A stretch of DNA of 64,000 nt from contig OV884059.1 of the NCBI GenBank assembly GCA_930367215.1, positions 160,888,511-160,952,510 on the forward strand, written 5' to 3'. This document shows positions 11,451-22,542 of this stretch, piece after piece. The position numbers and the translations under genes were made by a program. A model generated the notes under the pieces. It saw nothing but the letters and a program-made list of their open reading frames with translations, did not search any database and was not told where the DNA came from. The stretch's first letter is position 1. Every line of letters begins with the position of its first letter. Source of the stretch: Pollenia angustigena. Taxonomy: Eukaryota; Arthropoda; Insecta; Diptera; Polleniidae.

Positions 11451-12125
11451 GCAGCGTTGCCAAATGTGATTTTTTTTTTTGTTAAAAGAATTATAAAAAA
11501 GTTTTATTTTATAATTCTTTGTTTAAAAAATAAGTTTTTTTTAAAGGTCTTTTTTATAATTCTTTGTTTGAAAAAAAAGCTTTTTGTAAATTGTGCAGTT
11601 TTACATTACATTTTTTTCTTTCAATTTTGGTATTATATTTCTTACGACATTTTTGCCTTTTTAAGGCTTGATCGAACTTCATTATAATCCATTACTATGT
11701 AACATTAAAACACATAATGGTGACAGAAAAGAAGAACTTAACTTTTTCAAAACTTTTGATTAATTCATCTATGTCAAACTTGTAGGGACAACATTTTATA
11801 CGCATGAGGTCTTCGAGATGTTCATCTGTGAGACGATTTCTGTGTTTATTTTTTATAAACTGCTAAAAAACAAAATGAAGATTCACATATAAAGGTTAAT
11901 CCAAACGTCGAATACATCTTTAGAATTTAATTTTTTCTTTTTGGATATATGTTTTTGTTGATATTTTTTTCCAGAAGTTTATTTCACTTTCTAGAGGTAA
12001 AGATAAATCAACTTGTTTTTTTAAGTTCTTCTTTTATGTCACCATTATGTATTTCAATGTTACTCAGTAACGGATTATTATGAAGTTCGATCATATTTAA
12101 AAAAAAAGAATTATGGCAACGCTGC
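11451..12125. mobile_element. Foldback-type element with GCAGCGTTGCCA ends
   Basis: The ends are GCAGCGTTGCCA and its exact complement TGGCAACGCTGC. Further in, about 70 bp (11668-11740) is an inverted copy of about 12020-12090, including GATCGAACTTCATTATAATC versus its complement. No coding capacity and no obvious target duplication. The CAGCGTTGCCA start resembles some hAT ends, but this is weak. Confidence 0.65.
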
Positions 12126-13934
12126 AGAACAATGAGAGCGGGAGAGTCATATAGCACTAACATTATTATGAAATACACATGTATGTGTTTGCCTATCTTT
12201 GGTTTATAGGCACAAACACTGTTTCGAAAAGAAGTTTGTTAGGGCCATGTGATATTATGAACCAATTCTCACTATTTTCAGAAAGCTTTGTCCTTATGAA
12301 TTGAAACCTTAGTACACAATTTCACCGATTTGCCTGAAAGATTGCGACCTGTACATTAAGCACAAGGTTACATGGACAGACAACCAGCTGGATGGAGGGA
12401 GTTTATCTATTTATTTCTATTTTTTATCAAGGGCAGACAAAAGTGGCGATTTGATCTCCAGCTTTCTACAGGAATACGAGTACACGTATATTATGTATGT
12501 ATGTACTTAATATGTTAGCATCACAACAACATGAACATAAATTTTTAGTTGTTCTGGTCAGGGCTGGAGATATGTTATTAGATGTTGTATTATTGAAGAA
12601 AAACGTCAGTTAATCCACCTCAAAGATATTATGAAACTTCGTGGGTCTTTTTTTTTAAATCGTACCAAAAAAGGATGAATGGTACCCGTGTACCAATAAA
12701 GTTTCGACTGTACCAAATTTGGTACAATTGTACCACAAATCCCATCAGTGATACCCAATAACATGTTGAAAAGTCAGTTGTAAAAAACATTTCGTATATT
12801 GTGGTGACCTTTATAAAAAAGAAATTTTTCTTTACAAATCTAGTACTTTTCAAAATCTTTATCTTTTATCTCTCTATGATCTTAATTTTTGCATCTATCG
12901 TAGGTTTTCATGGACTACATTTTTGATTTCAATTGCAGCTTCTTGCAAAACGAACCTTTAGTTTTAATTATTTGGTTCTTTGCTGCAGAATAATTAAAAA
13001 TGTGATATGTGTAAAAATACATATATGGGTTATTCCAAAGTGTTGAACGTGACAGTCGTACGCATCAAAAATGCAATAACATTTTAAACAAAAAATATTT
13101 TTACGTACTTTAACCCTTAACTTATAGCACTAAGAAAGCGCTGTTATCTATGCTAAAGTTTATGGAGGGCGCGATTCTAGGTCAAAGATAATGGCAAAAG
13201 AAGTAGCGGTTCGAACGTGAAAATAACAGAAGTAGTTTTTGTGGCCATGTATAAGAAGGCATAATTTAGCGAAACCTGGCACAATTTTTTAGTCAAACTA
13301 CTTTCAGAATTTTACGTGATTCCAAAATCTTCCGTATTTTGTTTTTTTTAAGCCAAAATCTGAGTCGATACGTGACATTTCGAATGTGAAATTTTTTCCG
13401 TTATAATTTAACTGAATAATGATTAAAATAAAATAAATATTTAACGTTAATCCGAATAACATATTTATCTTTGAGCTCTTCCTTATATTTCAGACCATGT
13501 AAGAAAATTGTTTTGGAATAATTTTTATCAAATATCACCTGTTTCAAGGAAGATAATATTAAAGAAATCATACAATAAAACATTCGCACATATAAGAAAT
13601 TACGTTTGCACAACTTTGCAGTCTGATTGTTCATCTAAGTGAACAAATTTATGAGTAAATTTATAAAATTAGTAAAATCTAAATATTTCTCTATAACAAT
13701 GTCGTAAAATAATCAGCTTTTAATAACTTTTAAATTTTCGGCCACGGTGGACCTTTTGACGGAAATGCCCACGTATATAAATAAATACATACTTATTAAA
13801 TTATTATTTTTTATATTAAGTTTATATTGTTGGTTCTTTGTTTAAGCTTTCACATCGTTGCAAATAAAATTGTGAATGCTTGTAATTCTAATTGACTCTA
13901 CAGTTTATTTGCATATCTTATATCTTTAGCTTTT
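12126..13934. other. Stretch without a recognised gene
   Basis: Contains the block CAAGGGCAGACAAAAGTG (about 12429), which recurs at about 52647 with more-or-less similar flanks, suggesting another dispersed repeat. Otherwise only short AT-driven frames. Confidence 0.45.
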
Positions 13935-14090
13935 CTTAAGCCCTTTGAAAAGGTTTCCTGATGATCTGGCCTAAGCAACCAGTGAAAAGCGCATAGGAAC
14001 TAGTTTATCATCCAACAATAAATTTCAGTGTATTTATCAAAAATGAAAATTGGAAATTAAGCACGATAAACAAAATCTTATTAACTTTTA
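13935..14090 (+). repeat. Dispersed repeat, copy 2 (partner at 5183-5350)
   Basis: See the partner for shared blocks. This copy sits in the opposite orientation, has stop codons in all frames, and shows the match extends about 150 bp. No terminal repeats were identified. Confidence 0.65.
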
Positions 14091-14770
14091 AGCAAAATTA
14101 AAAATTGTACCGGAAACTGCAAAATATATCTGTGACAATAAGGAAAAAGTGTTCAAATCTTCTGTTTTTAGTTTTTTATGAAATCAAATTTAAACCTTTA
14201 ATTTACTCCTATACTAATACAATACAATAATGAGGCCCTATGTTCCACCTAGGAACTACGGGAAATTAATAATAATAATAATACAATAATCACATCTCTG
14301 GGATTATAGTTTTTTAAGTTAAATATTCCTTATGTCACAGATCGGAAGTATACTTAAGTTTTTATCCGAAATGTTATTGCACAATGGAAAAAGATAAGCA
14401 AAACCTCTTTTTTCTTTAATCGTTAAAAAATATCTTATCTTTGTGCATGTGTTCTTTTGAACGTCAAGTTCTCAAAGGTGTCATTTCCTCAAATTAAGCT
14501 CAAATCAACTTAAGCACATTTCCCCTTTGGCCATGAATATTTTTAGGAAATTCACAAAGCGTTCTAATGTGTCGAATTAGTTGCAATAATTATATGACGG
14601 TTTTATTTTTCATATTAAAATAAAATGTATATGAAAATACATCTTTGTTTCTGATGTATTTTTTTCCAGCTTTATTTCACTTTATTCATTCATTATTTTT
14701 CTTTAACATTAACTTTATATAAACTTCGATGCTTACACTAATTTATCATATTTAAATACAAATGTTGTTT

Positions 14771-15466
14771 TGTAACTCTCGCGTCGAGAAACTTTTCGAT
14801 TGAAATGTGTGAAATGAAACAAAAATGCCATATATTGAAACAAACAGCTGTTTTTCTCACTAAACTGTGTCTGTAACTTTTTTTGGCGAGTACGAGCTGT
14901 CACGTAAGAAAATTATTCGCCAATTTACAGAAAAAGTGTGTCTGTAACATTTTTGTGAGAAGAGTTTCCGCTTTGAACTGTCAAATAATCTCACTAATAA
15001 AAATGGGGCGAGAAAAAAATTTTAACACTAAAAAACAATTAAAAATGCAAAATACAAAGAATAGTAACAATAATATTTTGTTCTTGTTTGTTTAAATTAT
15101 TTTGCTTTTAACATTTTTATAAAATATATGAATGTTTTCAAAGTTCGTTTCCAAACAACAAACGTTAAAGCGCACTTTACATTATTTGGTAAAGCCGACG
15201 TTTGTATTTTTGGCTCCGTCGTTGAAAAATTCTTAATTTTGGTCAATTTTGGTCGCCGTCAACGATATGTGTTAGTGGCGTTCTCAACGTCTACAATGTC
15301 ACATCGGCTTCGAGTGCAGTATTATGAGATTTATAACGTAAATACGTAATCTCTGTTGGTAGTTTTCGACATGAGTTACAGACTCACTTTTTTCTCACTT
15401 TTCGAGAAACGTTGGAATATTTGGTTTCACATCTTTTCGATGCGAGAAGTGAGAACTTTAGTTACA
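14771..15466. mobile_element. Inverted-repeat element with TGTAACT ends
   Basis: The left end TGTAACTCTCGCGTCGAGAA corresponds to the complement of the right end, TGTAACTAAAGTTCTCACTT...CTCGCATCGA, and both continue into a GTGTGAAA/TGTGAAAC block. The interior has further inverted copies of 'CTGTAACT' and 'TCTCACT'. The 70- and 73-codon frames inside have no recognisable domain. Confidence 0.45.
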
Positions 15467-15529
15467 GAACATGGGTACAAGTACTTAAACACACTTTGTG
15501 AATTGGTTTATTAAATATTATAAAAAAAG

Positions 15530-15650
15530 AACCCCCATATTCATAAAAAATATTTTTATTTTATTGGAGGTTTATTGAACGAATTTCCTATGAAAATGTG
15601 TTCAATAAACCTCTAATAAAATAAAAATATTTTTTATGAATATGGGGGTT
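15530..15650. mobile_element. Near-perfect 51-bp-arm hairpin element
   Basis: The left arm (15530-15580, starting AACCCCCATATTCATAAAAA) and the right arm (15600-15650) are complementary over about 51 bp with a single obvious mismatch (TTGGAGG versus TTAGAGG) and a 19-bp loop. The near-identity of the arms suggests recent formation or insertion. Flanks show no clear target duplication. Confidence 0.85.
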
Positions 15651-16863
15651 CCCCCCCTTCGAAATAGTTTAAAAAAAAAACTTCTTCATTCAAGAATCTT
15701 CAATTTCCATCCAAAACATAAGATGTTTGCCCACTGTACCACCTTCATCCACCTTTAATTGTACAAATTGTAAAATAATTTATTTAAAATCATTCAATTT
15801 TTATTTAATTCAATTATAACGAAAAAATATATACATATATTTAATGCCACAAGCAAATGTTTTAATTATTAAAACATTAATTACATTACATTGGAAATTA
15901 TCTTAAAATTTATTGAAAATAAACAATATTTAATTTTTTAAAGTTTTAAACAAACTAACAACAAATGTTTACAAGGTCAATAAGACATAAAATAACTGAT
16001 AAACGCCATTTGTTTAAAATTTAAACAAATAAAGGCACTCAGAAACAAATAAATAAATGAATCGAAATTGAAATAATCAAATCAAAATTTGTTTAGAAAA
16101 GAGAAATCAAAACAAAGGAAATAATTATTGTAAACAAAAAGCTAATGAACATTCATATACAAATATTTTAGTTTAGATAAATTAATTAGATAATAAAATT
16201 AGGAACGAGTGGTTTGATGTTGTAAATAATCTTTTGCACTTATACATTTAATCATTTAATGCCTATTTCACCAATTGAAGCACAGCCGCGAATAACGTTG
16301 TAAACGCCACAAAAACTGTTTTTTAGCAGATAACCGTTAACCTTACTCCCTTACACAGTTTAAACATCAAATCACCCAAAATTAATCACCTTATCGTCTT
16401 CAAAATGGCACACAAATTGTCAGCCGGTGGAAGAATGATGCAACCGAAATGGTTTTGCAGTGCGGAATAATGTTTTAAAAGCCTTTTGCATAAAAGTTTT
16501 TATTATCATTATTTTAAATAATAGAAAAAAACGTTTTTTAAAACAAATAATCCTGCCTATCAGAAAACGTTTTTTTTTTGCTCTCCTGAAAAATTATTAT
16601 TTTGTAACTTAAAACTTCAATTGTATTTAAAAATCAATTTTCATGTCAAATGAAAAACAAAGTTATAATGAAAATCTATATTTAAATAAGAATTGATATT
16701 CAAACACAGTAGGTGAAATTGGCCCTTAGTTTGGAAATACAGTGGGAGGTAAATGGAAAAATTCTTATTTAAATATGTATTCACAAAGATTTGTAAAAAA
16801 ATTTTAACTTATGACACTTTTCAAGTCACAGCATCTTTGCTTGACGCAAGTAACAAAGTAGTT
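15651..16863. other. Unannotated AT-rich stretch
   Basis: No convincing gene or bounded repeat. Low-complexity AAT-rich sequence dominates. Confidence 0.5.
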
Positions 16864-17338
16864 TTAATTTGTTCCCTTTACTTTATTAATCGATCTTGCT
16901 ATCTGATTGTCTATATTCAAACTTTGCCATAAAAACCACTTGAAAATAAAGTGGATCAGTGGCGAATTAATAAAAATTAAAGAAACTCGTTGAAACCAAA
17001 TGTGGCCAATATCCTCCTCTTCAATTTTTGTGAACAAAAATTCGTTCAACATGGCCCGATAACGATCGCCATTGACTGTAACGGCCACTCCTTGCTCATT
17101 TTCGAAAAAAAAAATGGCACAACTACGCCTCTGTGACTCGTTTTGGGTGCATCGGCTTTTCAATGTATGCGTGCGGGTTTTCTGTGCCCAAAATGCGACA
17201 ATTTTGCTTGTTTACATACCCGCCAAAATCGAAATGAGCTTCATCTGAAAAGATGATTTTTTTGGCAAAATCGGCATCTCCTGTAAGTCGATCGCAGGCC
17301 CACTTAGGCCCGCGTTGTTCAAGCGTATACACAACCAT
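16864..17338 (-). pseudogene. DD41D mariner transposase fragment, second lineage
   Basis: Two minus-strand frames carry consecutive parts of a mariner core. The first contains SDEAHFDFGGYVNKQN with the first catalytic Asp intact, then LGTENPHAYIEKP.HPKRVT. A deletion of about seven codons removes the usual VWCGFW region and shifts frame. The second resumes at FFFENEQG.AVTVNGDRYR and runs to GHIWFQ, where similarity stops, so the second and third catalytic Asp are missing. The HTH region is not seen upstream. It is a different subfamily from the 10061 copy, with which it shares only conserved core residues. Confidence 0.85.
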
Positions 17339-17704
17339 ATTCGTTCAGCGGAAGGATACAACTAATTATCTGTCAAATCAGACATGAGCTAAGTGTTACC
17401 ATTCACGAAATAAGCACTAGTTGAAAAAAAAGTTAGGTGGCGGACCCGTTATAACTTCTAAAATAGCTTTTATGTCATAGCAAAATATTGGACTAGTAGG
17501 TCCCAAACATAAATCTTAACCTCAAACCAAAATTTTATTTTGCCTGGTCCATGACTTATCATGGGTCCCAAATAGGGTACAATCTCGAAAATGTGTCTTT
17601 ATCAGGCGCGGATTCAGGGGGGGGGGGGAATAAGGAAATTTCCCCCCCCCCCCCCGTATATTATAAAAATATGTTTTGTTAATTTCGATAATAAAAGAAT
17701 TCCT

Positions 17705-18811
17705 ACACTCACAATATTATTACAGTAACGGACTGTAGTTTATTTAAGAAATATTCCGTTCAGTCATTTTTAAATAAATAAACATTTAAAATTCCAAGCA
17801 AATTTATTTTTAACTGATTCCAACAGTTGTTCAAAAAACTAAGTGCATATTAATACGGATTTTCAGTTGCAGTTAATATTGTCCGTTGATTGAGTTAAAT
17901 TCTTCTTTATGATAAATTAAATAAAAATGTAATATAAAGCAACGAAAAGTTCATTTAATTTTTACTATCAAAAATTAATCCACGAATTCCGTAAAACCAA
18001 ATGAATTTTCCGTTATCTTATATAAATTAATTGTCTAAAAATTAACTACATATTCCGTAAATACAAATAAATATGCAGTTATTTTATAAAATTTTACTGT
18101 CAAAAATTCAACACCATATTAAGTAAAAACAATTAAATATTCAGTTATTTTATATAATTTAACTACCAAAAATTAATTTTTACTTATTTATAAAAAATGA
18201 ATTGCTTGTTTTGTGTAAGCAATACCCATTTTCTATTTGTTAATGTAATTTAGTTAAATACATCAAATTTTAAAAGTAAAATAATTGCGTAGCCATATCG
18301 GTCATGCTGCTGGTGTCTTATAATTGAGAGTTCTTCTGTGAACAACGTGGTCAGTACAACAAAAGTAAAACAAACTTGTGTATCAGGGTAAGTAAATAAT
18401 AATATTCTCCCTCTCTCGCTTATAAGAAAAACAAGCGGACAGGTGTCTGTCTGTTATTTTTTAGAAATTCGGCTCTTTTGTGGAGTAAACGAAAATTTAA
18501 TGAAATAACTGAATATTTTATTGTTTTTACTGAATATGGGGTCAATTTTTTGACAGTAAAATTTTAAAAAATAACTGAATATTTAATTGTTTTTACTGAA
18601 TATGGTGTTGAATTTTTGACAGTAAAATTTTACAAAATAACTGAATATTTATTTGATTTTACGGAATATGGTGTTGAATTTTTGACAGTAAAAATTAAAT
18701 GAAATTTTTGTTAAAAATAAATGAAAAATAAGTAGACCGGTTTTTAATTGAAGTTTCATTTATTTTATATTACAATTTCAGTTAATTTTACGTACAGAAT
18801 ATTGTGAGTGT
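17705..18811. repeat. 1.1-kb inverted-repeat array of ~60-bp units inside the hAT
   Basis: Outer ends ACACTCACAATATT (17705) and AATATTGTGAGTGT (18798-18811) are exact complements. Each arm is made of roughly 60-bp tandem units of the form ACTGAATATGGTGTTGAATTTTTGACAGTAAAA in the right arm and its complement in the left. The central ~300 bp (about 18185-18480) is single copy and contains the segment related to 6570-6700 with a GGTAAGT donor. It lies between the left end and the transposase. Confidence 0.8.
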
Positions 18812-19119
18812 AATAATAATTTTTTTTTAATGTACAAAATTTTTGGAAATCCCAGCAAGGTTTTTTTTTGTTTTTTTTTTTATTATGGAATCTCTAACGA
18901 AATTTTCAATAAGTATTTTTTTTTTTTTTATTGAATCTCTAACGATTTTCAATAAGTATCCATATCTTAATCCTAATAGTTATTTATTAGGTATTTCCAA
19001 AGAAACATCTAGTTTACCGTATTCAATTACTTATTATTCTACAATCAATCCCAGCAGGTGCCATCTATATCCAAAGACTAAACGCTTGACTTGATAATGC
19101 GTGCGGTTGAATTATTAAA

Positions 19120-20390
19120 ATGCCTACGTATTGCATTAATTATGTGTTATATGAATCAAAATTCTATTCGATAATTTTTGCCGAAAGCACGGATTTGTCG
19201 GGGAAAAGCCAGATTTTCTTATCTTTAAGATATTTCAACATACAACAAAAAGTTTTTAGGAAAGAATTTATTGGCTTTGTTGTTAACGCATTTGAAGAGG
19301 CTTCAAAAGATATGGATGACGTTGATGTGTCAATTGATGCGAAGGCACTATCATCAATAGTTCTTAAAGCTTTGACAAATTTTGATCATGACCTAAATAA
19401 TTGTGTAGGAGATGGAACAGATGGGTGTTCTCTCATGTCAGTAGAAAATGGAGCTGTTCAAAATTTCTGGAAAAGCGACAAATGCGAAACAAACGCCTTG
19501 CTATTCCCATAAATCGAACAACTCAATTTCTAAAAGCAATAAAGTGCCATTAATACAAAAAGTTGTATCATTTGTTAAAGAAACGACAAAATTTTTTATA
19601 TATAATCATCCCAAGCGAAAAACAAATTTAGCAAAGTATTTGGGAGCCAAACTCTCTTCATTATGCGTCTTTGCAACAAGTGTACATCATATAGTAGTAG
19701 CTTTGGAAAAAATATCTGAGTGGAGAGGTAGTATCTCTACCTTTATATTAAGGAACTCACTTAGTACTTTTAAATTTATTTGCGGAATATACATATTAAG
19801 TGTGATACCTATTGTAACACAGCCACTTAGTATCATTTTACAAAAGCAAGATATAGATCATCAAAAAGGATCAAGTCTTATCAAAATTTTCATCATGTGC
19901 CTTGAAGAAAAAAGAAATTAAGTCGAAGAACAATTTAAAGCGATTTTTGAAAAAGTTTAAGAGATTTGCGTTCAAATCGAGGTTCCTATCGAAAAGACAA
20001 GATTTGTACGAAATAATCACATCCAAAATGTTGAAGATTACTACCGAGTTGTAGGTTACATTCCTTTTATTGAATTTATTTTAGATACCTAAACTTCTAC
20101 TTCAAAGTATAACCAAGTCATATACAGATACAAAAATGTTAAAACCAGAACTAGCTGATGAGCTGATTATATTTGATAAAAGAAATAAACACCTACTAAG
20201 AGCTAAACTTGAGCCTGATCTATCAGATAACGTTGTAGAGCTTTAATAAACTGTGATGAAGATATCTACCCAAATCTAAGAAAAATATTTCAAATTTTCG
20301 TTTCAATGCTCGTCAGTAAAGCTACGAGCAACAATGACAGAAGATAGACTGTACTGTCTAAATTTGCCTCACAAGGAAATCATAAATCGC
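19120..20390 (+). pseudogene. hAT (DUF4371/ZMYM1-like) transposase, decayed
   Basis: Family function is cut-and-paste transposition. The first frame (19120-19512) contains FYSIIFAESTDLSGKSQIFL, matching the DUF4371 start (usually ADE.TDIS..QL), with the Asp-Glu pair altered. It is followed by the FI.FV...A.ALSSIVLKAL and VGDGTDG.S.MS stretch. The next, overlapping frame (19448-19921) continues through the alpha-helical middle (IQKVVSFVKETTKFF..., SVHHIVVALEKISEW). Frameshifts and stops follow, and a C-terminal dimerisation-like remnant (DEDIYPNLRKIFQIFVSML) lies near 20255-20330. The zinc-finger N terminus is not visible. Confidence 0.8.
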
Positions 20391-20913
20391 TTATTTAAAA
20401 AGATTAATGTGTATTGAACTAATCTTTTATTTTATTTAACCTTTTTGTTAAGTTTTTTTAATTAGGGTATGACTTTTTTCATCCCACCACGCGATGGCCA
20501 ATTTAGTATTGACAAAGAAAATATTTTTTTAGGCCATTTTGGCCAAAAAAAGTTTCCGCCCAAATGCAATTTCTTATTTTGTTATATTCATGAAATTATT
20601 AGAAAATCTTAAAATTTTTTAATTAAATGTTAATTTTGTATAGTAAGGAGACAAATTGAAATTCAAAACTTTATCGCGTCTGGTGCGAAAACTTTCTTCA
20701 CGATCGCGAAAAAGTAATACATCATTTCTTAATATTTTTTCCCGGTCTATACGGCTATGCGATGCAGAATTTGATATTCGCAAAAATTGCAAAATGTACT
20801 TACCCTAATACACATATTGTTTTTAATAAACTTTTAAAAACTAATTTTTTACTTTTTTGTATCATACAAAATTCCCCCCCCCCCCCCTAAGGCTCAAGCT
20901 GGATCCGCGCCTG

Positions 20914-22542
20914 GTCTTTATATACTGTGGTGTATGGTATTAAATGGCCTGACTTACCCGACTATACTTTCTTACTGTAATTCGCAATAAATAAATAGTT
21001 ACTTCACATTTGTTTAAAGTTAAAAAATTATATTTACCGCACACTGGATCAATGCACTCTTAATAAACCCTCAATAATTTGTATAGCATTTTTAGTTTTG
21101 TTCTTTCACTTAATTTAGGTAATAATTTAGTTTGTTAAAACATAAAATTTTAAAATCAACAGGTGTAAAAAAGCAGTTGAGTTTTGTTTTCAAGTTTGTA
21201 ATCAAATCTATTAATGTCTACTAATGCAACAAATAAATCGCTTGTAGCAAAAATGCAAAACTAAAAAATTCATCATACACTCGATTTGTAAATTCATATT
21301 AATAAATACCGAAATTGACATGTATTTAGATAAAATAAAACTACATTCAATTCAAAATTATTGTCGACCACAATTATTATGATAATTTGTGGTATTTATT
21401 TATCGGTCACTGAACGTCAATTTTAAGCACCGACCAACGGCAATCAACAGCCAAGAGCTACTTATTAATACAATACACAGACGATTGTTTAAATAATAGC
21501 GGTCGATGGTGTAGTTATTATTACTACCACAAATACATAAAACTAACTAAAACATATGTACAATTATGTTTCTACCATTTTACTATAGTTTTTTTATTTC
21601 AATTTTACATTTATTTGTTTTAACAAATTAAACATTTTTCTTGTACAATAAAGTAGGTGTGTTTTATGTTTAGACTAAGCTAAGAATCCATGCACATTAA
21701 TTTACAATGACATTTAGAAAAGCGAAAAAAAAATATTGACCCTGGAAATAAAAATTAACTTTAAACATATTTACCACAATCCCAAGATATTCGATATCGT
21801 AAATTGAAATTGAGTGAACTACCTGAGTGTCGATATATAAGACAATAGTTTATGAGAATTTAAAGGTCTGGCTGTTGTTGTGATTGCTAGCAGTAATTGT
21901 GCAGTACACAATATGCACTTGTCAAAATTAACTTAGTATTAGATACATTTTTTATGTGTTTGATTTGGGGAAAATGAATATAATGAATAGCAGATTATTT
22001 TTTTAACAAAAGTTTAAAAATTATGTCGGAAATAGTGTTGATTCAAAATATTATTTTTATATCTATCAAAGTTCGAAAATTGTGAACTCGAGACGTTGCT
22101 TACTAAACGCTTAGAAAACATATTTTTCGATATGGTCAAAAAGCTATTTGTGACATTAATTTTTGCACATATTATGGTTACTTCAACGATATTTTTGATA
22201 CTGGCATTCATATTACAGTAAAAATAACCCCCCATCAAGAAGCCATAACCATATTGTGATTACCTCTGAACATATTTGATTATTCATATTAACAATTTGT
22301 TAACCACTTATACCCTTTATAAACATGTTCTAAATAATTCGCAAAAGATTCATCAAATAGAGTTTCCATTTCATAAAAACTTTCCGTGCACCCCCGAAAA
22401 CATATACTAAAATTCCCCGCATTTTTTGTAAAGCTATGATAAAATTTAAGGTTTTGTGACATTGAATGGCTCTTACTGACAATTGACAGCAGTTGAAAGA
22501 AAAAATTATCAAGAAACATTTTTAAATCGAACCAATTGATAA
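20914..22542. other. Stretch without a recognised gene
   Basis: The first ~70 bp is the right half of the repeat into which the hAT inserted. The remainder is AT-rich with only short opposing frames (about 22014-22519) lacking any domain. Confidence 0.5.

Larger units (their letters stand above)
17603..20913 (+). mobile_element. hAT transposon (ZMYM1/DUF4371 type) with intact ends and 8-bp target duplication
   Basis: The left end CAGGCGCGGATTCAG and the complement of the right end CAGGCGCGGATCCAG are inverted repeats, each followed by a G run (12 and 14 bases as read inward). Both ends are bounded by the 8-bp duplication GTCTTTAT (17595-17602 and 20914-20921), as expected for hAT. The element went into a copy of the local 'ATACTGTGGTG..GGTAT' repeat. 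It contains a decayed transposase and a large inverted-repeat array. Confidence 0.93.

Noticed and set aside
14883..15349. Pair of ~70-codon frames as small secreted peptides
   Set aside because: They lie in an inverted-repeat element, lack signal peptides and have no recognisable motif.
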